Assembly: GCA_030428615.1 (NCBI GenBank)
Contig: JAUIDN010000003.1
Span: forward strand, 1 to 64,000
Source of the DNA: Alphaproteobacteria bacterium
Lineage (GTDB): Bacteria > Pseudomonadota > Alphaproteobacteria > Sphingomonadales > Emcibacteraceae
Reading direction: 5' to 3'
DNA length: 64,000 bases
The position numbers and the translations under genes are program-made. The notes under the pieces are model-generated. The model saw only the letters and a list, made by a program, of their open reading frames with translations. It did not search any database and was not told the origin of the DNA. Below are positions 1 through 7,323 of the stretch, in pieces. Position 1 is the first letter of the stretch. Each line of letters starts with the position of its first letter.

Positions 1-38
1 TGTTCTGCGCTATAATAAATCCTCGTTCTGTATGCCAT
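1..38 (-). CDS. N-terminus of an IS30-like transposase (partial)
   Basis: Only the first 12 codons are inside the window: MAYRTRIYYSAE. The ATG at 38-36 is preceded by GGGAG (51-47) with an 8-base spacer, an excellent ribosome binding site. The peptide resembles the start of alphaproteobacterial IS30 transposases, which typically open with a basic RTRxYY stretch before the helix-turn-helix. That resemblance is from memory and the fragment is very short, so the family assignment rests mostly on the adjacent terminal-repeat-like sequence. Confidence 0.5.
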   Translation of the reverse strand, partial: MAYRTRIYYSAE

Positions 39-100
39 ATCAATCACTCCCTCTATGCCTATATTAGAGTAAAGTGTTGCGTTGACCACTTGAGATCACC
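1..100 (-). mobile_element. end of an IS30-family-like insertion sequence (partial, runs off the left edge)
   Basis: Reading leftwards on the minus strand, positions 98-76 carry the core TGGTCAACGCAAC. From memory this matches the inner part of the terminal repeat of IS30, which contains GGTCAACGCAAC close to its end. It is followed by about 40 bases of leader and then the start of a transposase-like reading frame at position 38. The order (terminal repeat, short leader, transposase start) is that of an IS30 element. The outer boundary near 98-100 is an estimate, and the other end lies outside the window. Confidence 0.55.
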
Positions 101-144
101 GTCGAAAGCAGTCATTCGCTCAACCCGTTAAACGCCAAAATGCT
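76..144 (-). repeat. direct repeat copy A (LysR 3' tail plus IS-end-like sequence)
   Basis: Read on the minus strand this 69-base segment aligns to 2206-2139 with one 1-base gap. Identical blocks are 17 bases (AGCATTTTGGCGTTTAA), 8 bases (AATGACTG), 8 bases (GATCTCAA) and 5 bases (TGGTC). The 17-base block encodes HFGV and the stop codon of the LysR gene in copy B. Copy A therefore holds a relic of a LysR-type 3' end just downstream of the TPR-flavoprotein gene. Confidence 0.8.
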
Positions 145-183
145 TGTACCCAAAGTGGACTGTATCAGATATTATTCTTGGGA

Positions 184-2025
184 TTATGCCTCATGTGCTG
201 CAACTATTCTTTGGACGAGATCATTTATAAATCCAAAATGTGTCCACAGCCCATTCCCCACTTTTGGATTACCACAAAAATACGAATCGCCTACCGGAAA
301 AATACGCTTGCCCTCAAAATAGCCAAACCCTGCATCCAAATTTATATACGGTGAATAACTAAAGGGCTGACTAATTTTTATCTGTCTGCTGCTATCCAAT
401 TTGACCAGCATCTGTAAAAAGGCTTCTATATTACTATCTAGTGATGACAAAATTTCTTTATTGTTTATTAAAAATAAATTTAAATTCATAAAGCCCTGTA
501 TGCAGGAATTTAGAAGACTATGTTCCTTATTGGTAAGATTAATAAACACTAATCCTTCATTGAAATCAGATCTCAAATCACCCTGCCAGATAAAGAATAA
601 GTTGGAGGTATTGCGTGGCTCAATAAATTCGTGCACTTCTTTTAGTAAATTTTCAGGTATTCCCGTAAGCTTAATTATAGGGGTATAAATTTGGGAATTT
701 CCAATATATGGGAAATGGAACGCATCAGAGGCTTTAAGTGTAATTTCCAAATTATTTTTTATCTCATGCGGTACATTGTTTAATGTATTTATACCAGAAT
801 AATTAAAATCCTTCACTAGATCTTGAAGCTTTAGATCGTTTTGTTGAGTGTTTGATATCGGGTATTCACACTTTACTCTTCTTCCCCCTGTTGCATCAAA
901 AAAGAAATCAATAGATTTACTATCCAGCTTTGAATAATTCAATTTTGGCGAAAAATAAAATTTGACCCCTTGCTCCTTGCAGGACAGCATTAACACTGTT
1001 TCTAACATGTTTATCTGAAGTCCTATGAACCCGTTCTTTCCAAAACATTCGAGCAACCCTCTTATATTGGGTGGAGTATATTTTTGAACAAGCTCTGCAG
1101 GTATGTGGGTTAGCCACTCTCTGCTAAAGGGCTTGCGAGTATTCTGTTTATTTGATCGATTGTCTAAGACAAGTATGTTTACATCGTCGCCTAATGCAAA
1201 TTTGATGATGTTCGCTAAAAACAAACCGGTAACACCCGCGCCAATGAGCACTATATTTAGCCCATGCCCATTAAACGTTCTTTCTTGCGCAGTTACAATA
1301 TCAACATCACCATGATGTGCAAAACTGTCATTAATTAAGTTTAAATCCTCAAACTGTATAAGCGCTTTTAGTTTCTTTAATTTTTCTACTATTTCTTCTT
1401 CTTCGTTTAAGGAAATAATAAGTTCTCCCGCATTAGAGGGGGGAGCGTCATTTTCATTTATACTTGATGTATGGAGAGTTTCTTCTTTTTCTTCAGGCGT
1501 CGTAAGCATGTCTGGAATTAAAGGTTTTTTTTCCATAAATTGTTTATCTATGGTAGCTGTATAAAGCCAGCCCTGAGCCGCGTTGCTAACAATGGTGCTT
1601 TTGCTGTTTCTATAGAATTTCTCGATTGAAGAAATAATGCTTAAGCTCTTTGTCGGGTTCGTTATCCTGTATTCCAATTGGTCAAAAGCCTCCCCCATTG
1701 CTCCCCTTTTTCTGGCCTGGGAAAGCATGTAGCGGGCGTCACCCAATGCTTCAAGTTTGATCAAAGCATCAATATAACTGAACCAGTATTGACCCAAGTT
1801 TGGGTTGGCTTCCAAGGCGGTCCGGAGAAATAAAATGGCTTTTGCCAAATTACCGGCTTCAACCTCCAGCACACCTAAGTTATGATTAACATCTGGATGT
1901 TTCGGCTGTGTTTCAAGAATTAACCTATAGTACTTAGCCGCTTCGTCGTACTGACGAGATTTATGTGCCTTAACACCCTTTTGCAAAGCTTGATCGATTG
2001 TTAGCTCCAAGCGCCATCCTACCAA
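184..2025 (-). CDS. TPR repeats fused to a flavoprotein oxidoreductase-like domain
   Basis: A protein of about 613 residues. Residues 10-120 form tetratricopeptide repeats (for example YDEAAKYYRLILETQPKHPD). An acidic, low-complexity linker spans about 165-230. From about 256 there is a dinucleotide-binding Rossmann motif, IVLIGAGVTGLFLANII, and the C-terminus has FPVGDSYFCGNP followed by a glycine-containing GNGLW, which resembles the second FAD contact (GD...P...G.G) of class A flavin monooxygenases and halogenases. I infer an FAD-dependent enzyme with a protein-binding TPR module; the substrate is unknown. The start is uncertain: ATG at 2025 has a weak GGTAGG upstream, and a TTG five codons in is possible. 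The gene sits alone between two direct repeats next to an IS end, so it may have been acquired. Confidence 0.7.
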   Translation of the reverse strand: MVGWRLELTIDQALQKGVKAHKSRQYDEAAKYYRLILETQPKHPDVNHNLGVLEVEAGNLAKAILFLRTALEANPNLGQYWFSYIDALIKLEALGDARYMLSQARKRGAMGEAFDQLEYRITNPTKSLSIISSIEKFYRNSKSTIVSNAAQGWLYTATIDKQFMEKKPLIPDMLTTPEEKEETLHTSSINENDAPPSNAGELIISLNEEEEIVEKLKKLKALIQFEDLNLINDSFAHHGDVDIVTAQERTFNGHGLNIVLIGAGVTGLFLANIIKFALGDDVNILVLDNRSNKQNTRKPFSREWLTHIPAELVQKYTPPNIRGLLECFGKNGFIGLQINMLETVLMLSCKEQGVKFYFSPKLNYSKLDSKSIDFFFDATGGRRVKCEYPISNTQQNDLKLQDLVKDFNYSGINTLNNVPHEIKNNLEITLKASDAFHFPYIGNSQIYTPIIKLTGIPENLLKEVHEFIEPRNTSNLFFIWQGDLRSDFNEGLVFINLTNKEHSLLNSCIQGFMNLNLFLINNKEILSSLDSNIEAFLQMLVKLDSSRQIKISQPFSYSPYINLDAGFGYFEGKRIFPVGDSYFCGNPKVGNGLWTHFGFINDLVQRIVAAHEA

Positions 2026-2138
2026 TTATTAAACCATGTTTTTGTGTGTTTTTATCCATTAGGAACTTTAAAGGTATTTAAAGGACTTGGATAGTATGTT
2101 TGTTTACGTCTAAGAATAATATCTGCTCCAATTGTATT

Positions 2139-2206
2139 GTTCCATCGACCAGTTGAGATCGTCGTTGATTTCAGTCATTAACCAAACCTTTAAACGCCAA
2201 AATGCT
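2139..2206 (-). repeat. direct repeat copy B (overlaps the LysR 3' end)
   Basis: This is the partner of 76-144, in the same orientation and about 2.06 kb away. It comprises the last codons and stop of the LysR gene plus about 50 bases beyond, ending in TGGTCGATGGAAC, a diverged version of the IS30-like end seen in copy A. No transposase start follows it, so copy B is either a decayed solo IS end or the original locus from which copy A was duplicated. Confidence 0.8.
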
Positions 2207-3071
2207 GATCTGCCATTTCGATGAAAAATTTAAGTGTCGGATACTCGCTACGGTATTTGTTCCAAAGCATAAATGAATGAAACGTTTCGCCAATTTCCCA
2301 ATGAAGCCGGACAAGGCTACCCTCTTCGACTTCCTTTTTTACGGTAATGTCTGTCAACGTTGCGATTCCCAGCCCTGAAAGCACGCATTGCTTTATGGTT
2401 TCCGTATTAATAAATTCCATGTAGCTGAAAGAATGACAACCCGCCTTTTGCATACGCTTTAAGAAAACAGAGCTGTAACAACAATCCAGCGCCCAGAGCA
2501 GATGATGGTATTTCGCGAGTTCCGTTGTTTCGAAATCCCTCCCCGCAAGCGGGTGATCGGGCCGCACGTAAAGCGATACGGGTTCATTACATATTTTCCG
2601 GACAACCGTGTTCGCAACCACTAAATCCTGTTCTACCAGAAACGCAACATCAAGCGTCCCCATCCGGGCACTTTCATAAAGTTCCCGGTCTTTCATGATT
2701 TTAAAGGAAATCTGAATGTCAGGGGCCGATTTCTGCACCTTAAATAATAATTCAGGAAGCCTGTAGGTGCTGATGGTTTCAACCGCCCCTATAGTAAGAC
2801 GCCCGGCAATTTTAGGCGTGTTTTGCACAGCTTCCATTCCATCGCGGCTCAAATCAACAATCTGGCGGGCATATTTATGAAACCGTTTTCCCGCTTCGGT
2901 TAAACTTACCCCCTTGCGGTCACGGATAAACAATTCCGCGCCCACACTATGTTCAAGTGATTTGATCTGCGCCGTGACACTGGAATGGGCATAGTTTAAT
3001 TGATTTGCCGCTTTGCTGAAACTTGCATGGCTGGCGATGGCCAGAAAACTTTTAAGTTCTGTAATTTTCAT
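2190..3071 (-). CDS. LysR-family transcriptional regulator
   Basis: A 293-residue protein of normal LysR length. Residues 1-60 are the winged helix-turn-helix (MKITELKSFLAIASHASFSKAANQL, with AHSSVTAQIKSLE as the recognition region), followed by the linker helix and a periplasmic-binding-protein-like effector domain from about residue 90. It is divergent from the small membrane protein/cyclase pair with 94 bases between the start codons, the usual arrangement when a LysR protein controls its neighbour. The shared region has an AT-rich palindrome (3087-3107). The effector is not predictable. Its 3' end is duplicated at 142-128. Confidence 0.93.
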   Translation of the reverse strand: MKITELKSFLAIASHASFSKAANQLNYAHSSVTAQIKSLEHSVGAELFIRDRKGVSLTEAGKRFHKYARQIVDLSRDGMEAVQNTPKIAGRLTIGAVETISTYRLPELLFKVQKSAPDIQISFKIMKDRELYESARMGTLDVAFLVEQDLVVANTVVRKICNEPVSLYVRPDHPLAGRDFETTELAKYHHLLWALDCCYSSVFLKRMQKAGCHSFSYMEFINTETIKQCVLSGLGIATLTDITVKKEVEEGSLVRLHWEIGETFHSFMLWNKYRSEYPTLKFFIEMADQHFGV

Positions 3072-3086
3072 ATTTCATATTTTTCG

Positions 3087-3107
3087 AATTTAATTTTCTA
3101 TTAAATT
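3087..3107. promoter_or_regulatory. candidate LysR operator (palindrome)
   Basis: The sequence AATTTAAT-TTTCT-ATTAAATT is a perfect 8-base inverted repeat with a 5-base centre, in the 94-base divergent region between lysR and the small membrane protein gene. The span and T-N11-A character fit a LysR-type box, but the region is very AT-rich, so chance is possible. Confidence 0.45.
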
Positions 3108-3165
3108 TAATTTATTTAAAGTAATTTTATTTGTAAACCTGTTTTTGTGACAATGGAGATCAGAA

Positions 3166-3438
3166 ATGGATATGGAATTCTTTATAAACGTTATTGGATG
3201 GATCGGCGCTTTGTCGTTGCTTTCCGCTTATATCCTGATGTCCCGCGGAAAAATACATGGCAGATCATACCTGTATCAGGGGCTTAATGTCATCGGCAGT
3301 TTAGGCTTTATCGTTAATTCCGGTTATTTTGGCGCGATACCGTCTGTAGGACTAAATGTCATATGGCTCGTTATTGGGATGGTTACCATTTTTAAATTAA
3401 CAGCAATATCCGGAGTAGGAAAAGATGAAGAAATTTGA
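3166..3438 (+). CDS. small three-helix membrane protein, CBU_0592-like domain
   Basis: A 90-residue integral membrane protein with hydrophobic helices at roughly 6-25, 38-55 and 60-80 and a short basic loop RGKIHGRS. The pattern IGWIGALSLLSAYILMSRG followed by YQGLNVIGSLGFIVNS is that of the CBU_0592-like domain family, whose function is unknown. The start ATG has GGAG about 8 bases upstream. It overlaps the downstream cyclase gene by 14 bases, so the two are translationally coupled, and it is divergent from the LysR regulator. Confidence 0.82.
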   Translation: MDMEFFINVIGWIGALSLLSAYILMSRGKIHGRSYLYQGLNVIGSLGFIVNSGYFGAIPSVGLNVIWLVIGMVTIFKLTAISGVGKDEEI

Positions 3439-4108
3439 AAAAGACAATGTTACCCTTATTGATGTCAGCCACACGGTCAAAGACGGCATGATCACCTATA
3501 AGGGATTACCTGCACCCATCATTTGTGATTATCTGAGCCGGGAAGCCTCAAAGGATCATTACGCCGAGGGCACATCATTTCAAATTGGCGCGATTACCAT
3601 GGCGTCCAACACCGGCACATATGTGGACGTACCATTCCACCGTTATGCTGATGGCAAGGACCTTTCCGAAATCGCGCTTTCATCACTTGCCGATCTGGAC
3701 GGCATTAAAATTTATGTGGGTGAAAATGTGACTGAAATCGGCGTGGAACATTTCAAAAACAAACAAATCAGCGACAAAGCCGTATTGATCGAAACCAATT
3801 GGTCACGTCACTGGGGCAGTGATCAGTATTTTGAGGGATCACCTTATGTAACGGAAGAAGCTGCCACTTTTCTGCGGGATGAGGGGGTCACCTTTGTTGG
3901 TATTGATTGTTATAATATTGATGATACCAGCGGCGATACCCGCCCATGTCACAGCATATTACTGCATAGTGAAATTCCCATCTGCGAGCATATGACCAAT
4001 TTATCAATGCTGCCTGAAAATAATTTCAGGTTTTTCGCCGTACCCGTTAAAGTAAAGGGTATGGGCACCTTTCCGGTACGAGCCTTCGGCATCGTCAAAA
4101 ACAGTTAG
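3425..4108 (+). CDS. cyclase-family (kynurenine-formamidase-like) metal hydrolase
   Basis: A 227-residue protein of the cyclase family (PF04199). The family's metal signature, usually HTGTHxDxPxH, appears here as NTGTYVDVPFH (around residue 60), so two positions normally occupied by metal-binding histidines or their neighbours are changed while the Asp and last His are kept. The later motif GIDCYNIDDT and the LLHSEIPICEHMTNL region are typical. Relatives hydrolyse N-formylkynurenine, cyclic imides or isatin. The altered first histidines leave the substrate and even activity open. A strong ribosome binding site (GGAGTAGGAAAAG) lies inside the upstream gene, and the pair is probably under LysR control. 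Confidence 0.85.
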   Translation: MKKFEKDNVTLIDVSHTVKDGMITYKGLPAPIICDYLSREASKDHYAEGTSFQIGAITMASNTGTYVDVPFHRYADGKDLSEIALSSLADLDGIKIYVGENVTEIGVEHFKNKQISDKAVLIETNWSRHWGSDQYFEGSPYVTEEAATFLRDEGVTFVGIDCYNIDDTSGDTRPCHSILLHSEIPICEHMTNLSMLPENNFRFFAVPVKVKGMGTFPVRAFGIVKNS

Positions 4109-4119
4109 TAATGATACGT

Positions 4120-5037
4120 TTACTTCTTCACGCTGTGACCGCCGAACTGGTTTCGAAGGGCGGAAACCACCTGTCCGGTATAGCTTGGGTTTCCCTGTGA
4201 ATCGATCCTAAATTGCAGGGACGCCTCAATCACCGGAACCGGAATTTTTTTAAATTCGGTCTCGCTGATCCGGCAATTTCTTGCTTCCTCAACGGTCCAG
4301 AGTCCTTCGCCACTATGGGAAACCTCACCGGAAATAGCGCTTAATTCAACACCTTCTTCAGCATATGCCTTCTGAAGCCAGCCTACAAGGCGGGATTCGA
4401 TCACACTACCATTGTTATAAATACGGGCAACTTCATTCATATCCAGATTAAACCGACTGCTTTTAAGGATTTCGAACCCCTCTCCGATTGCCTGCATCAT
4501 GCCATATTCGATACCATTATGGATCATTTTCACATAATGACCGGCACCGGTTTCCCCCATATAGGCATAACCGTCTTCAACACTTAAATCCCTGAACAAT
4601 GCATCATACTTATCAAATTTATCACGCGCGCCACCGATCATCATGCAGGCACCGTTACGCGCACCACCCGGCCCGCCGCTGACACCAACATCCATAAAAA
4701 CAATGCCTTTTTCTTTTAAAACGGCTCCTCTGCGGACGGTTTCATTATAGTTGGAATTACCCCCGTCCATAATAACGTCCCCTTCATTCAGAATGGGGCT
4801 AAGGTCGGAAAGCACCTTATCAACCGCATGATGGGGCACCATGATCCAGATAAATTTTTCACCGCTGAGCTTATCCTTAAATTCCGATACATTTTCGATG
4901 ATTTCCGCGCCCGCGTCGGATGCTTCCCTGCGGGCCTGTTGATCGGGATCGGTCGCAACCACTTCATGGCCTTTTTCAAGCAAAAGCCTGACCATGCCCA
5001 TGCCCATTTTTCCAAGCCCCACATATCCGATTTTCAT
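4120..5037 (-). CDS. gnd: 6-phosphogluconate dehydrogenase, short decarboxylating type
   Basis: A 305-residue protein, the length of the short Gnd/YqeC form rather than the 470-residue classical enzyme. It has an N-terminal Rossmann motif GYVGLGKMGMGM (GxGxxG-like), DGGNSNYNETVRR, the substrate-binding GVSGGPGGARNG, and the catalytic-helix segment GHYVKMIHNGIEYGMM with the conserved Lys and Asn. The reaction is oxidative decarboxylation of 6-phosphogluconate to ribulose 5-phosphate in the cytoplasm; short forms often prefer NAD+. The start ATG has AAGGG 8 bases upstream. It stands alone, convergent with the cyclase gene 11 bases away. Confidence 0.92.
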   Translation of the reverse strand: MKIGYVGLGKMGMGMVRLLLEKGHEVVATDPDQQARREASDAGAEIIENVSEFKDKLSGEKFIWIMVPHHAVDKVLSDLSPILNEGDVIMDGGNSNYNETVRRGAVLKEKGIVFMDVGVSGGPGGARNGACMMIGGARDKFDKYDALFRDLSVEDGYAYMGETGAGHYVKMIHNGIEYGMMQAIGEGFEILKSSRFNLDMNEVARIYNNGSVIESRLVGWLQKAYAEEGVELSAISGEVSHSGEGLWTVEEARNCRISETEFKKIPVPVIEASLQFRIDSQGNPSYTGQVVSALRNQFGGHSVKK

Positions 5038-5115
5038 CTTTTAATCCCTTTTTAAAAACCGCTTAGATTTAATACATTGGCGGTTCACAAGCAAACGTTT
5101 CCGACGGAAATGTGA

Positions 5116-5889
5116 TTAGTGAATATCCTCGTTCGCGGCTTCCTTTGCGATAAGGTGATATGAAACGCCCGATGCCACGACATAAAAAAACGTCAAAAAT
5201 CCATTGAAAAGAGCGTTCAGGATCAAATAAGTCGGCGAAAATATCCGGTTGATATCCTCAGCCGTTTCTATTCCGGCCAATACCCCGGCAAAATACCCCA
5301 TCGTCAAAAACATAAGAACCAAAACCGGGATAAATGGAATGAGAATAACTCCCCATATACCCAGCCGGTGCCCCTTCGAAAGGTTCCATCCACGCGGAAT
5401 TGCATCAGAAACACTTAAATTTTCAGCGAGCTTTGCCGGAATAACAAGGTAAAGACCTGCTGCTGCAATTAGCCCAGGAATGATGAGCAAGATAAGCCCG
5501 ACACCGACCAGAATGGCAATACTGATATAAAGAAATATGACGGGGATAATTGTTTTTACCGCTCTGGAAATATAGGGATAATCGTGAAATGAGTATCCAT
5601 TCAAACTGGCATTTGTCCGGTCCAGCACCAGTATGTAAACATAAGCATACAGAAAATAAAAAAATACTGTCAAACCCGCCAGATAAGGATGAGACCCCGA
5701 CAGATATTCCAACATTACCTCGGGATTGGTTAAATCAATACCATCGAATAAATAAATATAAGGAACAGTTGAAAAAAGAACATAGGCAATCAGCAACATA
5801 CCGAAAAAACGGTACTCATCCATCATCACCGTCAATGATTTCTTTATCGTCCCCCAAGCCGTAAATTGCGGATAAAACTGATCTGACAT
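5116..5889 (-). CDS. multi-pass membrane protein, YciC/GPDPase-membrane-domain-like
   Basis: A 257-residue protein with about six predicted transmembrane helices. The segment LILLIIPGLIAAAGLYLVIP followed by AKLAENLSVSDAIPRGWNLS is characteristic of a broad family of membrane proteins related to E. coli YciC and the membrane domain of some glycerophosphodiester phosphodiesterases: helix pair, IPG, then a conserved amphipathic AxxxSW-like segment. No catalytic residues are visible and no function is assigned. The start is well supported by AGGGGGAG upstream. It is separated from the sec genes by about 95 bases and is probably transcribed alone. Confidence 0.7.
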   Translation of the reverse strand: MSDQFYPQFTAWGTIKKSLTVMMDEYRFFGMLLIAYVLFSTVPYIYLFDGIDLTNPEVMLEYLSGSHPYLAGLTVFFYFLYAYVYILVLDRTNASLNGYSFHDYPYISRAVKTIIPVIFLYISIAILVGVGLILLIIPGLIAAAGLYLVIPAKLAENLSVSDAIPRGWNLSKGHRLGIWGVILIPFIPVLVLMFLTMGYFAGVLAGIETAEDINRIFSPTYLILNALFNGFLTFFYVVASGVSYHLIAKEAANEDIH

Positions 5890-5983
5890 TTTGCTCCCCC
5901 TATCCCGTTTATTATGATTTTTTCATTTGTTCTCAGATAAACCAATATCCGGCAAATTTAATCATTAGTCAATCATGGCTCAA

Positions 5984-6361
5984 TCATTCAACCGCAATCA
6001 GCGCGGCCGTTACCTTACGACCTTCCTGTAAAAGCACATTATAGGTCCGTGCCGCAGCGCCCGTATCCATTACCTCAACTGCTATTTTCTTATCAGCACA
6101 TTCGGTCATAATATCTTTGGGCAAAAACGCCATGCTTTTCCCCATACCGACAATTAGAATTTCTATAGACTGATAAGCATCAAAAACAGGCTTCAAATTC
6201 TCGATGCTAATGTCATCCTTGTTCATGACATCCCACGGGTAAAACCCACTTGGCGTAACCAGCATTGAACCCTCAAACCGGCTTTCGCCCATACGAAACC
6301 CGCCATCCCCGTATCCGGCGATAAAGGCATCCTCACTTGATGTTATTTCAGTAAATTCCAT
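5984..6361 (-). CDS. Mth938-like/NDUFAF3-family protein
   Basis: A 125-residue protein of the Mth938-like fold (DUF498, PF04430). The core IEILIVGMGKSMAFLPKDI and the C-terminal EVMDTGAAARTYNVLLQEGR are the conserved strand-helix units. Eukaryotic members act in respiratory complex I assembly; the bacterial role is unproven. Its start overlaps the secF stop by one base (TAATG), so it is translationally coupled to secF, an arrangement common in alphaproteobacteria. Confidence 0.87.
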   Translation of the reverse strand: MEFTEITSSEDAFIAGYGDGGFRMGESRFEGSMLVTPSGFYPWDVMNKDDISIENLKPVFDAYQSIEILIVGMGKSMAFLPKDIMTECADKKIAVEVMDTGAAARTYNVLLQEGRKVTAALIAVE

Positions 6362-7308
6362 TAGCGGAACTGTTCCGGAATGGCTTCTTTGCCGTCTTCT
6401 GCTTTTTCTTCCGGCTCGCGTCTAAGCTCAAACCACAAAAGAACCGGGGAAGCGATGAATACGGAAGAATAAGTTCCCACAAAAATCCCCCAAATCATGG
6501 CCGCCGTAAAACCGTGAATCACCTCTCCACCAAAATAGAAAAGCGCCACAAGCGCAAGTAGCGTCGTCAGGGACGTCATAACGGTCCGTGTCAATGTTTC
6601 ATTGAGGCTAAAATCAATCAGTTCCGGCAGTTCCATTTTTCTGAATTTTCTCAAATTCTCGCGGATGCGGTCATAAACTACCACTGTATCATTAAGCGAA
6701 TAACCCACAATGGTCAGGATCGCCGCAATAATTGATAGGTTAAATTCAAGCTGGGTTAAACTGAACATTCCAACAGTCAGAATAACATCATGAAGCAGCG
6801 CAATAACCGCACCAAGGCCAAATTGCCACTCGAAGCGTATCCAGATGTAAAAAAGCACTGCACCAACCGCGAGCAATACCGACATAACACCGGATTCAAT
6901 GAGCTCACCTGACACCTTCGGTCCCACAGCTTCTGTGCGTTGAAAGGTCACCGTGTCGCCATATTCTGCCTCCAGTGTCTGCCGCACAAGGGCGACGACT
7001 TCGTTAAGCGACTTATCTTCCTGATATTCAATGCGAATAAGAACCTGACTATCATCGCCAAAGGTCTGAAGCGCGACATCACCCAATCCAAGATTACCCG
7101 TCAGGGTTCTTAGCTGGCTTAAATCCGCTGTATGATCCGTATGGGCTTCAATAAGAAAGCCCCCTTTGAAATCGATACCGAAATTCAAACCTTTTTCAAA
7201 ATAAAGAAAAATTGACGCGATAATCATAAGCCCGGAAACCACGTATGCAATTTTACGCACGCTTACAAACGCAATCTTCGTATCCTGAGGAACAAGTTTA
7301 AGTAACAT
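6361..7308 (-). CDS. secF: protein translocase subunit SecF
   Basis: A 315-residue inner-membrane protein with six transmembrane helices and a periplasmic P1-like domain after helix 1. Diagnostic segments are GIDFKGGFLIE near residue 50, the helix-4 motif GYSLNDTVVVYDRIREN, and ETLTRTVMTSLTTLL. SecF pairs with SecD, using the proton motive force to pull exported proteins through SecYEG. It lies 15 bases downstream of secD in the yajC-secD-secF-Mth938 operon. Confidence 0.97.
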   Translation of the reverse strand: MLLKLVPQDTKIAFVSVRKIAYVVSGLMIIASIFLYFEKGLNFGIDFKGGFLIEAHTDHTADLSQLRTLTGNLGLGDVALQTFGDDSQVLIRIEYQEDKSLNEVVALVRQTLEAEYGDTVTFQRTEAVGPKVSGELIESGVMSVLLAVGAVLFYIWIRFEWQFGLGAVIALLHDVILTVGMFSLTQLEFNLSIIAAILTIVGYSLNDTVVVYDRIRENLRKFRKMELPELIDFSLNETLTRTVMTSLTTLLALVALFYFGGEVIHGFTAAMIWGIFVGTYSSVFIASPVLLWFELRREPEEKAEDGKEAIPEQFR

Positions 7309-7323
7309 CTGATTATTCCTCCA

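Noticed and set aside
140-322. Plus-strand 60-codon frame at the left edge
   Set aside because: Antisense to the 3' end of the TPR-flavoprotein gene, no ribosome binding site, composition unlike a protein.
2110-2178. A 22-codon open frame (with a similar 18-codon one at 59-115) inside the two direct repeats, the first with AAAGG upstream
   Set aside because: Both lie in IS-end-like repeat sequence; similarity of the peptides follows from the DNA repeat and they diverge after the repeat, so they are not supported as genes.
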